Part shown: positions 1 to 6,887 of the stretch, piece after piece
How the letters are laid out: each line of letters begins with the position of its first letter
How positions within the stretch are numbered: position 1 is the first letter of the stretch
From: Deltaproteobacteria bacterium
GTDB lineage: Bacteria > Desulfobacterota > Desulfomonilia > Desulfomonilales > Desulfomonilaceae
Assembly (NCBI GenBank): GCA_023474025.1
Contig: JAMCYH010000111.1
Location: forward strand, 1-53,286
Direction: 5' to 3'
DNA length: 53,286 nucleotides
Program-made: the position numbers and the translations under genes
The notes under the pieces: generated by a model
Databases searched by the model: none
What the model was told of the DNA's origin: nothing
What the model saw: only the letters and a program-made list of their open reading frames with translations

Positions 1-72
1 TCAAGATAACATTAGTAGTCTTCCGAAAAACCTAAAAGATAACGTTCAAGCGGTCCCAAAAATTCAAGACCT
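1..72. repeat. 72-bp inverted repeat, left copy (window edge)
   Basis: The reverse complement of 1-72 is identical to 1849-1920, and the repeat ends exactly at base 1. Read on the minus strand, the lyase gene coming from 323 runs down to about 73 and then continues into sequence that equals plus strand 1849-1920. The lyase-like protein similarity stops in the Thr-Gly-Leu encoded at the junction, so the 7 bases AGGTCTT are probably shared by both partners. This is the pattern of a fold-back chimera made during amplification or assembly. A real short inverted duplication is possible but less likely. Confidence 0.9.
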
Positions 73-323
73 GTAATGAAATTCGAGGCCCCAGGACCTG
101 AGGTGGCGGCGCATACGCCTATATTCCCGATAGCGCGGGCATATCCGTCAGCCATATGGATGGCGCCTTCTTCGTGACGGCAAACCATGTGTTTAATTTT
201 CGCCTGGTTTTTAAGGGATTGGTAAAAAGGTAGAATCCCGGCTCCGGGGATCCCGAAAATGTGACGGACTCCTTCATCGTAGAGTATAGAAACCGCAGCG
301 TCCATGGCACTCATTTTAGGCAT
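12..323 (-). CDS. ThDP-dependent lyase (glyoxylate carboligase/acetolactate synthase family), truncated
   Basis: Only the N-terminal ThDP (PYR) domain is present: about 85 authentic residues, then about 18 residues from the inverted repeat. The start at 323 is preceded by AAGGAG at good spacing; the frame is open further upstream but that part looks non-coding. Visible family motifs are FGIPGAGILPFY (residues about 22-33), RHEEGAIHMADGYARA and TSGPG. The start MPKMSAMDAA resembles glyoxylate carboligase. However, the residue after RH is Glu, as in acetolactate synthase and most ThDP enzymes, whereas characterised glyoxylate carboligase has Val there. So the exact reaction is open: pyruvate/2-oxoacid or glyoxylate carboligation. 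It lies 110 bp downstream of an IclR-type regulator on the same strand, which likely controls it. Confidence 0.75.
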   Translation of the reverse strand: MPKMSAMDAAVSILYDEGVRHIFGIPGAGILPFYQSLKNQAKIKHMVCRHEEGAIHMADGYARAIGNIGVCAATSGPGASNFITGLEFLGPLERYLLGFSEDY

Positions 324-432
324 GCTAAAATACTCCTTTAACCTATCGATTTTTTGGGTTAACTCCCAAGGCCACCCGGATTCCTGGAAATCGTGTGCTC
401 TGAAACGGCCCAAATAACCAGAGATGTAACGT

Positions 433-1209
433 TTACGTTCCAGCCGGCCCCATGTTAGTATAACCAAGATCGGCAGAAATCTCTGCCGCAGTTTTTCGAA
501 CCAAATCCCCGACAACAGGGGTTCTCTCCGAGGTTAATCTCGAGCTAGGACCTGAAATACTTATCGCAGCAACTACACTTCCTGAATGTTGTCGGATAGG
601 GGCAGACACACAACGGACCCCGATCTCCATTTCCTCGTCATCCACAGCATAGCCAAGTTGACGGATAGTCTCCAGTTCACGTTCCAGTTCAGCTTCATCT
701 ACAATCGTTTTAATGGTATATCGTTTCTTACAGGCAGCGCTCCAATATTCGGAAACAAACCGTTTTGGTTGATAAGCGAGGTATGCTTTGCCGACCCCTG
801 TACAATAAAGTGGCGCCCTGGTGCCGACTCGAGTGAACATCCGTAACAAGGAGTCAGAGTTTGCTATCTGATCTACGTAAACTATTTCGGTTTCCTCGAA
901 AAAGGCCAGATTTACAGTTTCCGAAGTTACTTGTGTTAGAAAAAGCATGTGAGGTCGGGCTACGGTTATGACGTCCAGATTTTCTCGAACTGCGGCGGCC
1001 ATCTCCAGAAACTTCAATGACAGTTGATATTTTTTGGTTTTTGGGTCCTGTTTCAGATAACGAGAGGCCGTTAGGACGCCAAGAAGGCGGTGCACTGTGG
1101 ACGGAGGGAACCCCAATTCCGTGGCGACATCACGTAAACCTATGTTCTTGGCTTTAGCTACGGCGTCAAAAAGTTTAAGGGCCTTTTCCAGGGATGTTAA
1201 CTTTGTCAT
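433..1209 (-). CDS. IclR-family transcriptional regulator
   Basis: A 258-residue protein of typical IclR length. Residues about 5-60 form the winged helix-turn-helix (SLEKALKLFDAVA, then STVHRLLGVL as recognition region), and residues about 75-250 are the effector-binding domain with the family signatures RVGTRAPLYCTGVGKAYLA and GVRCVSAPI. IclR proteins bind small carboxylates and repress or activate adjacent catabolic genes. The gene lies just upstream of, and co-directional with, the truncated ThDP lyase, so control of that enzyme is the obvious guess. A perfect 6-bp-arm palindrome at 1242-1256, 32 bp before the start codon, is a good candidate for its own operator. The effector is not predictable from sequence. 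Confidence 0.93.
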   Translation of the reverse strand: MTKLTSLEKALKLFDAVAKAKNIGLRDVATELGFPPSTVHRLLGVLTASRYLKQDPKTKKYQLSLKFLEMAAAVRENLDVITVARPHMLFLTQVTSETVNLAFFEETEIVYVDQIANSDSLLRMFTRVGTRAPLYCTGVGKAYLAYQPKRFVSEYWSAACKKRYTIKTIVDEAELERELETIRQLGYAVDDEEMEIGVRCVSAPIRQHSGSVVAAISISGPSSRLTSERTPVVGDLVRKTAAEISADLGYTNMGPAGT

Positions 1210-1241
1210 TTTAGCTCTATACGATGCATCCTCGAGCTATG

Positions 1242-1256
1242 TTCCATTATATGGAA
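1242..1256. promoter_or_regulatory. candidate IclR operator (TTCCAT-N3-ATGGAA)
   Basis: A perfect 15-bp dyad, TTCCATTATATGGAA, sits 32 bp before the iclR-type start codon. IclR-family boxes are commonly short palindromes built on TTCCA/TGGAA half sites, and autoregulation is frequent in the family. The position between gene start and upstream DNA suits repression of the regulator gene and of the lyase behind it. The assignment is inference; no second copy was found near 323-433. Confidence 0.5.
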
Positions 1257-1471
1257 TAATGATCAGCAATGTGGTAACTACGAAAGACATTAATCCTCCA
1301 CATCCTCTTTGTCCATAGTTTTTTCGAAAGTACGCTCAAACGAAAATCGAATAGCATATTTTGATGGCCCACCCACACAATTTTGATCATAAAACGCTTC
1401 GGGCCAATGTCGCCCTATTAACCCCTTGAAAAAGAAATGGAATTGATGCAGACTATATTACTGGTCCAATA

Positions 1472-1841
1472 GTGGACGATCTGTCTATGCCCAAACTTGG
1501 AGACAATCGCAGAATCCCAGGAGACCGCGTGCGAATCCCAAATGCGCCTATAATTTCAGCAGATGGTGGAAATTATTCCGCTGACCTGCGGGACATCAGC
1601 GTATATGGCCTGGGAGTCGAGTATTTTGTTATGCTCAATTTTCTGGAGGTGACCCCCCAACGATACAGTAGTTCTTGAATTTCTGATTGAACCTGAAGCT
1701 ATTGCCAGTGAACAGGCTTGAGAGCCTGTCGGGATGTTAACTCTCAAGTTGGTTGAAAGTCATGATGACACATATATTTTCTTGCCTGAAAAATCACATG
1801 GTCGTCTCGCCTTAAAGCCAGAGTCGTCTGGACATACCTGA
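1472..1841 (+). pseudogene. decayed PilZ-domain protein
   Basis: From the GTG at 1472 the frame reads an RRIPGDRVRIP element and then LRDISVYGLGVE. These fit the two c-di-GMP contact motifs of PilZ domains (RxxxR and [D/N]xSxxG). After a run of six C at about 1652-1657 the similarity moves to another frame: with one C fewer the protein would continue TPNDTVVLEFLIEPEAIASEQA. It then meets TGA near 1718 and continues in frame to TGA at 1839-1841. So there is one frameshift in a homopolymer and one nonsense codon. Either the gene is dead or the sequence has errors. No convincing ribosome binding site is seen before the start. Confidence 0.5.
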
Positions 1842-1848
1842 ACAGGCT

Positions 1849-1920
1849 AGGTCTTGAATTTTTGGGACCGCTTGAACGTTATCTTTTAGGTTTTTCGGAA
1901 GACTACTAATGTTATCTTGA
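1849..1920. repeat. 72-bp inverted repeat, right copy
   Basis: Exact inverted copy of 1-72, directly behind the PilZ pseudogene. It continues seamlessly into unique sequence on both sides, so this is probably the authentic location. The copy at the window edge would then be the chimeric one. Confidence 0.9.
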
Positions 1921-2017
1921 TTTCCTTAATCGTTCTATTTGCAATCAGTTTAGGATCAACCGGTTTTTTACAGCTGAAGCGTCTGACGCTAGAAAGCCTG
2001 TTTTAAATTAATAGAAT

Positions 2018-2251
2018 ATGCCTCATAGAGATGGACAGATCGCGCGGTATCTCCCGGACAAAAAAGAGGGCTTCAGTATCTGGAACAAACCGGCCAATAT
2101 TATGGATGTCTTGATTCAGAAAACTATAACGACTGGGCAGGGTCGTTTCTATTATGACCCCAATTTTGAACCATTTGACATTTTTCGGCCCCTCAGATTC
2201 AAAAAATGCGGCGTTTTTTACCGTTGCGCTGGCTCTAACCTAAAACCTTAA
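2018..2251 (+). CDS. unrecognised 77-residue ORF
   Basis: I do not recognise this product. It has no signal peptide, membrane segment or clear motif. The only support is that its stop overlaps the next start as TAATG (2249-2253), which suggests translational coupling to the methyltransferase. It has no good ribosome binding site. It may be a fragment of a larger decayed gene, in line with the pseudogene just upstream, or not coding at all; in that case 1842-2250 holds nothing else that I can see apart from the repeat. Confidence 0.25.
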   Translation: MPHRDGQIARYLPDKKEGFSIWNKPANIMDVLIQKTITTGQGRFYYDPNFEPFDIFRPLRFKKCGVFYRCAGSNLKP

Positions 2252-3033
2252 TGGGAATTGCAGGAATGAATTACTCTGACTATGTAAAAGGGTTCTCTTT
2301 TCGATTCATAAAACCCAACGTTCAATTACCAATTTCCGATTCATATTATGAGTCGCGATTGTCAAAAATATTAACATCCGGAAAAATGGGTATACCCGAA
2401 AGATTAGGCGCATGGTTCGACCTGATTAACACCAGCTGTCCGGAAGAGTATCCTGAAGTCACATCAAACCTGAAAAGACTGCTTACTATTCCACGAATGT
2501 CTACATCGGCGATTGGGGCAATAATCAATCGTGGTGTGTCCGAGATGAAACTGAATGAAACTTTCCTAAACGTGGGAGTGTGGTTCGGTTTTACTTTTTT
2601 TTCGGGGACTGTTGGAAATGAGAACAAGTTTTGTGTTGGTGTTGACAATTTCTCGCAGTTTGGTGGTCCAAGAGATTGTTTTCTCAAAACGTTTCAAAGA
2701 TTCAGCGGACCTCTACATCATTTTTACGACATGGATTATTCTGATTACCTAAAAAACATTCACACAGGGAGCATAGGATTTTATATTTATGATGGACCTC
2801 ACGATTACGAGAACCAGTTAAAGGGGCTTCGTTTAGCTGAGCCTTTCTTTTCAAGTAACTGTATAGTGCTCGTAGATGATACCAATTGGGTGGAGCCTAG
2901 AGAAGCCACCTATGATTTTATCTCTTCAAGCCAGAACAAATACGAAATCCTGCTGGACATTCAAACGGTTCAAAATTGTCATCCTACATATTGGAACGGG
3001 TTGACGCTATTCAGGAGCTGTGGGTCTAACTGA
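2251..3033 (+). CDS. class I SAM-dependent methyltransferase (Methyltransf_24-like)
   Basis: A 260-residue soluble protein. The C-terminal half carries the Rossmann-type pattern of the Methyltransf_24/TylF-like group: a strand-loop NVGVWFGFTFFSG (about 106-118) in the SAM-binding position, an acidic strand end FCVGVDNF, then GFYIYDGPHDYENQLKGL and CIVLVDDTNW, matching the usual DGxHxYE and final DD. Such enzymes methylate sugars or small molecules and often sit in glycan or natural-product loci; no such locus is present here. The alternative start ATG at 2266 is equally possible. Its 3' end overlaps the convergent MFS gene by 27 bp. Confidence 0.7.
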   Translation: MGIAGMNYSDYVKGFSFRFIKPNVQLPISDSYYESRLSKILTSGKMGIPERLGAWFDLINTSCPEEYPEVTSNLKRLLTIPRMSTSAIGAIINRGVSEMKLNETFLNVGVWFGFTFFSGTVGNENKFCVGVDNFSQFGGPRDCFLKTFQRFSGPLHHFYDMDYSDYLKNIHTGSIGFYIYDGPHDYENQLKGLRLAEPFFSSNCIVLVDDTNWVEPREATYDFISSSQNKYEILLDIQTVQNCHPTYWNGLTLFRSCGSN

Positions 3034-4215
3034 CCAGATTAAAGCTGCTGAAATGGCGCAAAAGCACCCCAAGTATCCGAATACGACGTTATAGTTGCCG
3101 TCCATCCTATCCAGCAGGTATCCACTCAGAGTAGCTCCCAGAGGACCGGCGACAAACCCGTAGGCGGTGAACACCAGCCCGAACACAGCTCCAAAATTAA
3201 TCATACCAAAGCAATCTGTAACTAAAGGGGCCGAAACTGCAAACAGTGTCCCGAAAGCGAATCCGATCAAGATAGCCGGCAATGTCAGCATCGGTAATGA
3301 ATTAATCATCGGTAGACAAAAATATGCCAGGGCCGCAAATCCGAAAGACAAACTCATGGTAACATTTCGTCCTATTTTATCAGAGAGATAGCCACTAATC
3401 AGTCTACTACCTCCACTAGCCAGGTTAAACGCTGTTAACATGAAGATCGCTGATTCCAGGGAATAACCCCGAGCCATACCATAACCGGTGGACAAAGTGA
3501 CCATGGATATGCCTGCCGCCCCTTGCAATGCCCAAGTAAACCAAAGCAACCGAAAGTTCCGGGTTTTTATAATTTGGAGCGTCGTCATCGTTTCATTTTT
3601 TGGTACATTGTTCGCAGTTTTCAAAACAGGGACTTTAACAATAGACAAACTTGCAGGCGGAGCGGTAAACTGAACAGCTACTAATCCGGTCAACATCGAT
3701 ATGGGGCCTAGGATCCCGATCATCCCAAAATAACCAATACGTTCAATCAAAATTCCAAACAGAGGCGCCATGATGGCGGCGGATAAACCGAACATCAAAT
3801 TTACGATGCCGGAAACCAGTCCTCGCTTCTGGGGAAACCATTGCTGTACGGAGGTCAGCGTAGGCAGTAAGATAAAACAGGACGCCGCGCCATTTATAAA
3901 AGCCCACAAATAAATCCACCAGATGCTATCGGCTATTAGTAAGACGAGGACATTGGCGCTGCATAACACCGCGCCTACCGAGACCAAGTTTCGAATGCCC
4001 AAACGGTTCTGCCATTTCCCCACGAAAAACATGAATAGGCCCACAGCCGCTAGAACAAAAAACATGATTGCCCCGATCGGTCCATGTCCTACCCCGAATG
4101 ATCGGCCCCAATAGGGGGCCATTACCCCGGGGAACCCGAAAATGAAAGCGCCTGGCCAAAAAATTGCTACAGAACTTCCGACAAGGGCCTGAAAACCTCT
4201 ATGATCAGTAGCCAC
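3007..4215 (-). CDS. MFS transporter, oxalate/formate antiporter (OFA) family
   Basis: A 402-residue protein with 12 hydrophobic segments. Family features are the GPxGA-type N-terminal loops, WFPQKRGLVSGIVNLMFGLSA in the first half and GSRLISGYLSDKIGRN at the central loop, as in OxlT-like carriers that exchange carboxylates. The start is GTG at 4215 with AGGAGG six bases upstream. OFA members move oxalate, formate, glyoxylate-type or pyruvate-type acids, so a link with the nearby ThDP lyase and IclR regulator is attractive but unproven. It is divergent from thiC and overlaps the methyltransferase 3' end by 27 bp. Confidence 0.82.
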   Translation of the reverse strand: MATDHRGFQALVGSSVAIFWPGAFIFGFPGVMAPYWGRSFGVGHGPIGAIMFFVLAAVGLFMFFVGKWQNRLGIRNLVSVGAVLCSANVLVLLIADSIWWIYLWAFINGAASCFILLPTLTSVQQWFPQKRGLVSGIVNLMFGLSAAIMAPLFGILIERIGYFGMIGILGPISMLTGLVAVQFTAPPASLSIVKVPVLKTANNVPKNETMTTLQIIKTRNFRLLWFTWALQGAAGISMVTLSTGYGMARGYSLESAIFMLTAFNLASGGSRLISGYLSDKIGRNVTMSLSFGFAALAYFCLPMINSLPMLTLPAILIGFAFGTLFAVSAPLVTDCFGMINFGAVFGLVFTAYGFVAGPLGATLSGYLLDRMDGNYNVVFGYLGCFCAISAALIWSVRPTAPE

Positions 4216-4366
4216 ACGATTCCTCCTGCTCAGAGAATGTTGATAAAGGAATTAGTTACACGTAGAGAGCCACAATTTTACCAGAAATTTGCTGTCGAAA
4301 CGAATGTGGACAATTATTTGTTTAACTCATATACTACTTCAAACTTACAAAATTGGAGAGGCTGGA

Positions 4367-5596
4367 TTGAACAATTTGCTTGAACAGATAGCCTACAGCG
4401 AAGGGATACCGCCTGAGAGGCTTAAAGAAAAACTAGATTCCGGAAGGGCCATTATATTTAAACCTTCCCCTTCGGGGAAGGGTGTTGCCATAGGAGAAGG
4501 TTTAAAGATCAAGGTCAACGCCAATATCGGAACTTCACCTGATCTCGTAGATGAAACGCTCGAAATTCAAAAACTCGAGGCTGCTGTTGAAGCAGGCGCT
4601 GATGCAGTAATGGATTTGTCCACCGGTGGAAACCTCAGATCAGTCAGGAAAAAGATTGTAAATGAATCCCCAATTCCAGTTGGCTCTGTTCCGATTTATG
4701 AAGCGATAGTTACATCGGTTCGAGAGTTTGGGGCTTCGGAAAAAATGACAGGTGAGCAGATGCTTGATGCTATAAGATTGCATGGTGAAGATGGCATCAG
4801 TTTCGTTACTGTTCACTGTGGTGTAAATTGGAAGGCCCTAGAAAATCTTGAAAAAAGGCCGCGCGTCTGTGGAATAGTAAGTCGAGGCGGTAGTTTTATT
4901 GCTCGATGGATGAGAGTCAATAAAAAAGAAAACCCCCTATATGAACGCTATGAAGAAGTCTTGGAAATATGCAAGAAATACGATATGGCGCTGAGTTTAG
5001 GTGATGGTTTGAGGCCTGGAGCAATAGCGGATTCGATGGATGGAGCCCAGATAGAGGAGTTAATAACATTAGGTCATCTCAACCGTCTGGCCAAGGAAAG
5101 AGGTGTACAGGCCATTATCGAAGGACCTGGGCATGTTCCGTTGGATCAGATTCCTGCACAAATGATGCTACAAAAGAGGCTATGCGATAACGCGCCGTTT
5201 TATGTTCTTGGTCCTCTGGTCACTGATATTGCGCCAGGCATGGATCATATAACGTCGGCAATAGGAGGAGCTATTGCAGCGACTCACGGAGCCGATTTCC
5301 TTTGCTATGTTACTCCATCTGAACATTTGGGATTACCCAATGTCGAAGATGTTAAAACCGGCGTTCTCGCAGCTAGAATTGCAGGGCATGCCGGAGACAT
5401 AGCTCGAGGAATTAAGGGCGCGTGGGAATGGGACAGGGACATGAGTCTTGCAAGAAAAAACCGGAATTGGCCTGAACAAATTAGGTTGGCCTTGTCGCCA
5501 GAACTGGCAAGGAGAATTCGGTCCCAAACATGCTCGGAAGACCATGAAACCTGTACTATGTGTGGAGATCTCTGCGCTTACAAGGCAGATTCTTGA
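4367..5596 (+). CDS. thiC: phosphomethylpyrimidine synthase ThiC
   Basis: Radical SAM enzyme that rearranges aminoimidazole ribotide to HMP phosphate for thiamine synthesis. I chose the TTG at 4367 because GGAGAGG lies five bases upstream and family similarity begins there (409 residues). Core motifs include NANIGTS, DLSTGG, GDGLRPG, IEGPGHVP and GPLVTDIAPGMDHI. The C-terminal cluster motif is CTMCGDLC, so cysteines are spaced CX2CX3C, one residue shorter than the CX2CX4C of E. coli ThiC. The paralogue that makes 5-hydroxybenzimidazole (BzaF/HbiS) is the main alternative. I saw no TPP or cobalamin riboswitch in the 150 bp upstream and no other thiamine gene nearby, except possibly yjbQ at 36094. 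Confidence 0.9.
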   Translation: MNNLLEQIAYSEGIPPERLKEKLDSGRAIIFKPSPSGKGVAIGEGLKIKVNANIGTSPDLVDETLEIQKLEAAVEAGADAVMDLSTGGNLRSVRKKIVNESPIPVGSVPIYEAIVTSVREFGASEKMTGEQMLDAIRLHGEDGISFVTVHCGVNWKALENLEKRPRVCGIVSRGGSFIARWMRVNKKENPLYERYEEVLEICKKYDMALSLGDGLRPGAIADSMDGAQIEELITLGHLNRLAKERGVQAIIEGPGHVPLDQIPAQMMLQKRLCDNAPFYVLGPLVTDIAPGMDHITSAIGGAIAATHGADFLCYVTPSEHLGLPNVEDVKTGVLAARIAGHAGDIARGIKGAWEWDRDMSLARKNRNWPEQIRLALSPELARRIRSQTCSEDHETCTMCGDLCAYKADS

Positions 5597-5651
5597 TTCC
5601 AAGACACGGAGAGGGGGGACCATCAGCCAATATCCTTGAAAACACCGAACA

Positions 5652-6116
5652 TTAAGGTAGCTTGAGGTCACTTTCCTCAAGTAGTCTGAAAATTTGATCT
5701 GAGTCTTCGGCATTTTTTAAATTATTGGTCAAAAGAGGGTCTTTGAAGATTCTTGAGATTCTGGCCAGTGCTTTCAAATGGTCACCTGCGCAATCTTTGG
5801 GAGCTATTACCATGAAGAACAGATAAGCCGGTTTGTTATCCATGGACGAGAAGTCAATCCCTTTTTGACTTCTCCCAAAACTGGCGGCTAACTTTTCCAT
5901 GCCTTCAAACTTGCCGTGAGGTATCGCAACTCCACCTCCCAGCCCAGTACTTCCGAGTCTTTCCCTTTCTAGGATGGTTTGAAATATCCCCTTTTTATCG
6001 AGGTGCGGATTGGCGTTCAGAATTGGAGTCAATAGTTCCAATAAGGCTTCATCTTTTGAAGAAGCCTGCATAGACGCAATCACGCAATCACTACGGAGGA
6101 AGTCTGATATCCTCAT
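5652..6116 (-). CDS. ptsN: PTS IIA-type regulator PtsN (EIIA-Ntr)
   Basis: A 154-residue EIIA domain of the fructose/nitrogen type. The phosphorylated histidine is His67 in GGGVAIPHGK. In proteobacteria PtsN is phosphorylated by the PTS-Ntr chain and regulates potassium transport and other functions rather than moving sugar. The order rpoN-hpf-ptsN is a classic conserved arrangement, which supports the assignment. It is the last gene of the minus-strand block and is separated from hpf by 189 bp containing a strong hairpin (6162-6186). It converges with thiC. Confidence 0.93.
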   Translation of the reverse strand: MRISDFLRSDCVIASMQASSKDEALLELLTPILNANPHLDKKGIFQTILERERLGSTGLGGGVAIPHGKFEGMEKLAASFGRSQKGIDFSSMDNKPAYLFFMVIAPKDCAGDHLKALARISRIFKDPLLTNNLKNAEDSDQIFRLLEESDLKLP

Positions 6117-6161
6117 ATGAAAACTCTCTTGTTTGTTTCTTTATACATATATGACAATTTA

Positions 6162-6186
6162 AAGGGTGTAGGCTTCCTACACCCTT
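6162..6186. terminator. strong hairpin between hpf and ptsN
   Basis: An 11-bp perfect stem (AAGGGTGTAGG, 6162-6172, pairing with 6176-6186) around a 3-base loop. On the minus strand it follows hpf and is trailed only by TTTAAATT, so it would be a weak intrinsic terminator or attenuator before ptsN. It could also be a processing or stability element in an hpf-ptsN transcript. Confidence 0.5.
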
Positions 6187-6305
6187 GTATTAAGTCAGTA
6201 GAAGTTAGAAACAGGCGCATTCTTGAAAAAGGTAACTTGTATAAGCTATTCGCAAGTAGAAGGCCAAAAGCCTGATTCGCAGTGAAACACAAAATACATC
6301 ATGTA

Positions 6306-6848
6306 TCAAGCGCTTTGAGGCACTATCAATCCGTAGTTTCCATCTTTTCTTCTATAAACCACGTTGATCGTCTGAGTTAAGGCATTGTTGAATACAAGAA
6401 AATCCTGATGGGAAAGGTCCATCTGCATCGCAGCTTCATCAACGGACATTGGTTTAATAAAGTAATTCTCTGTTCTCATTATGACAGGTTCTTTATCGTC
6501 CTCAAAGCTTTCGGGTTCATAAATCTCCCTTCGCCATTTAAGTTCTTTGCCCTGTAATGGTTTGTGTTTTCTGATCTTTTCCCTGTATTTTTTGACCTGC
6601 CTCTCCATTTTATCCATGACCAGATCTATAGCGGCATACATGTCCTCATGAGTTTCCTGGCCAGATATTCTAAGGCCATTTGCATTTATAACGACATCGG
6701 CCATTTGACGAAATTTTTGGACTGACAGAGTGACCTGACTCTCCATGGGCTTGTCTATGTACTTCGTCAACTTGGTCGTCCTGTCCTGGACATAGTTTTT
6801 GAGGGCCTCTGAAGGCTCCATATGTCTAAAAGTTACGGAAACTTGCAT
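6306..6848 (-). CDS. hpf: ribosome hibernation-promoting factor, long form
   Basis: 180 residues: an N-terminal S30AE domain (about 1-100, beginning MQVSVTFRHMEPSEALKNYV) and a C-terminal dimerisation domain (about 125-180, with DEAAMQMDLSHQDFLVF and the final GNYGLIVP). Long-form HPF both occupies the decoding site and joins ribosomes into 100S dimers in stationary phase. It starts at 6848, 39 bp after rpoN, with AAGGAGG just upstream, and is the usual neighbour of rpoN and ptsN. Confidence 0.95.
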   Translation of the reverse strand: MQVSVTFRHMEPSEALKNYVQDRTTKLTKYIDKPMESQVTLSVQKFRQMADVVINANGLRISGQETHEDMYAAIDLVMDKMERQVKKYREKIRKHKPLQGKELKWRREIYEPESFEDDKEPVIMRTENYFIKPMSVDEAAMQMDLSHQDFLVFNNALTQTINVVYRRKDGNYGLIVPQSA

Positions 6849-6887
6849 TTTTAAACCTCCTTAAACAAATCGGTCTGGCCTATTTGT

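Noticed and set aside
4216-4366. TPP riboswitch upstream of thiC
   Set aside because: The conserved CUGAGA and downstream ACCUGAUC-type elements are absent.
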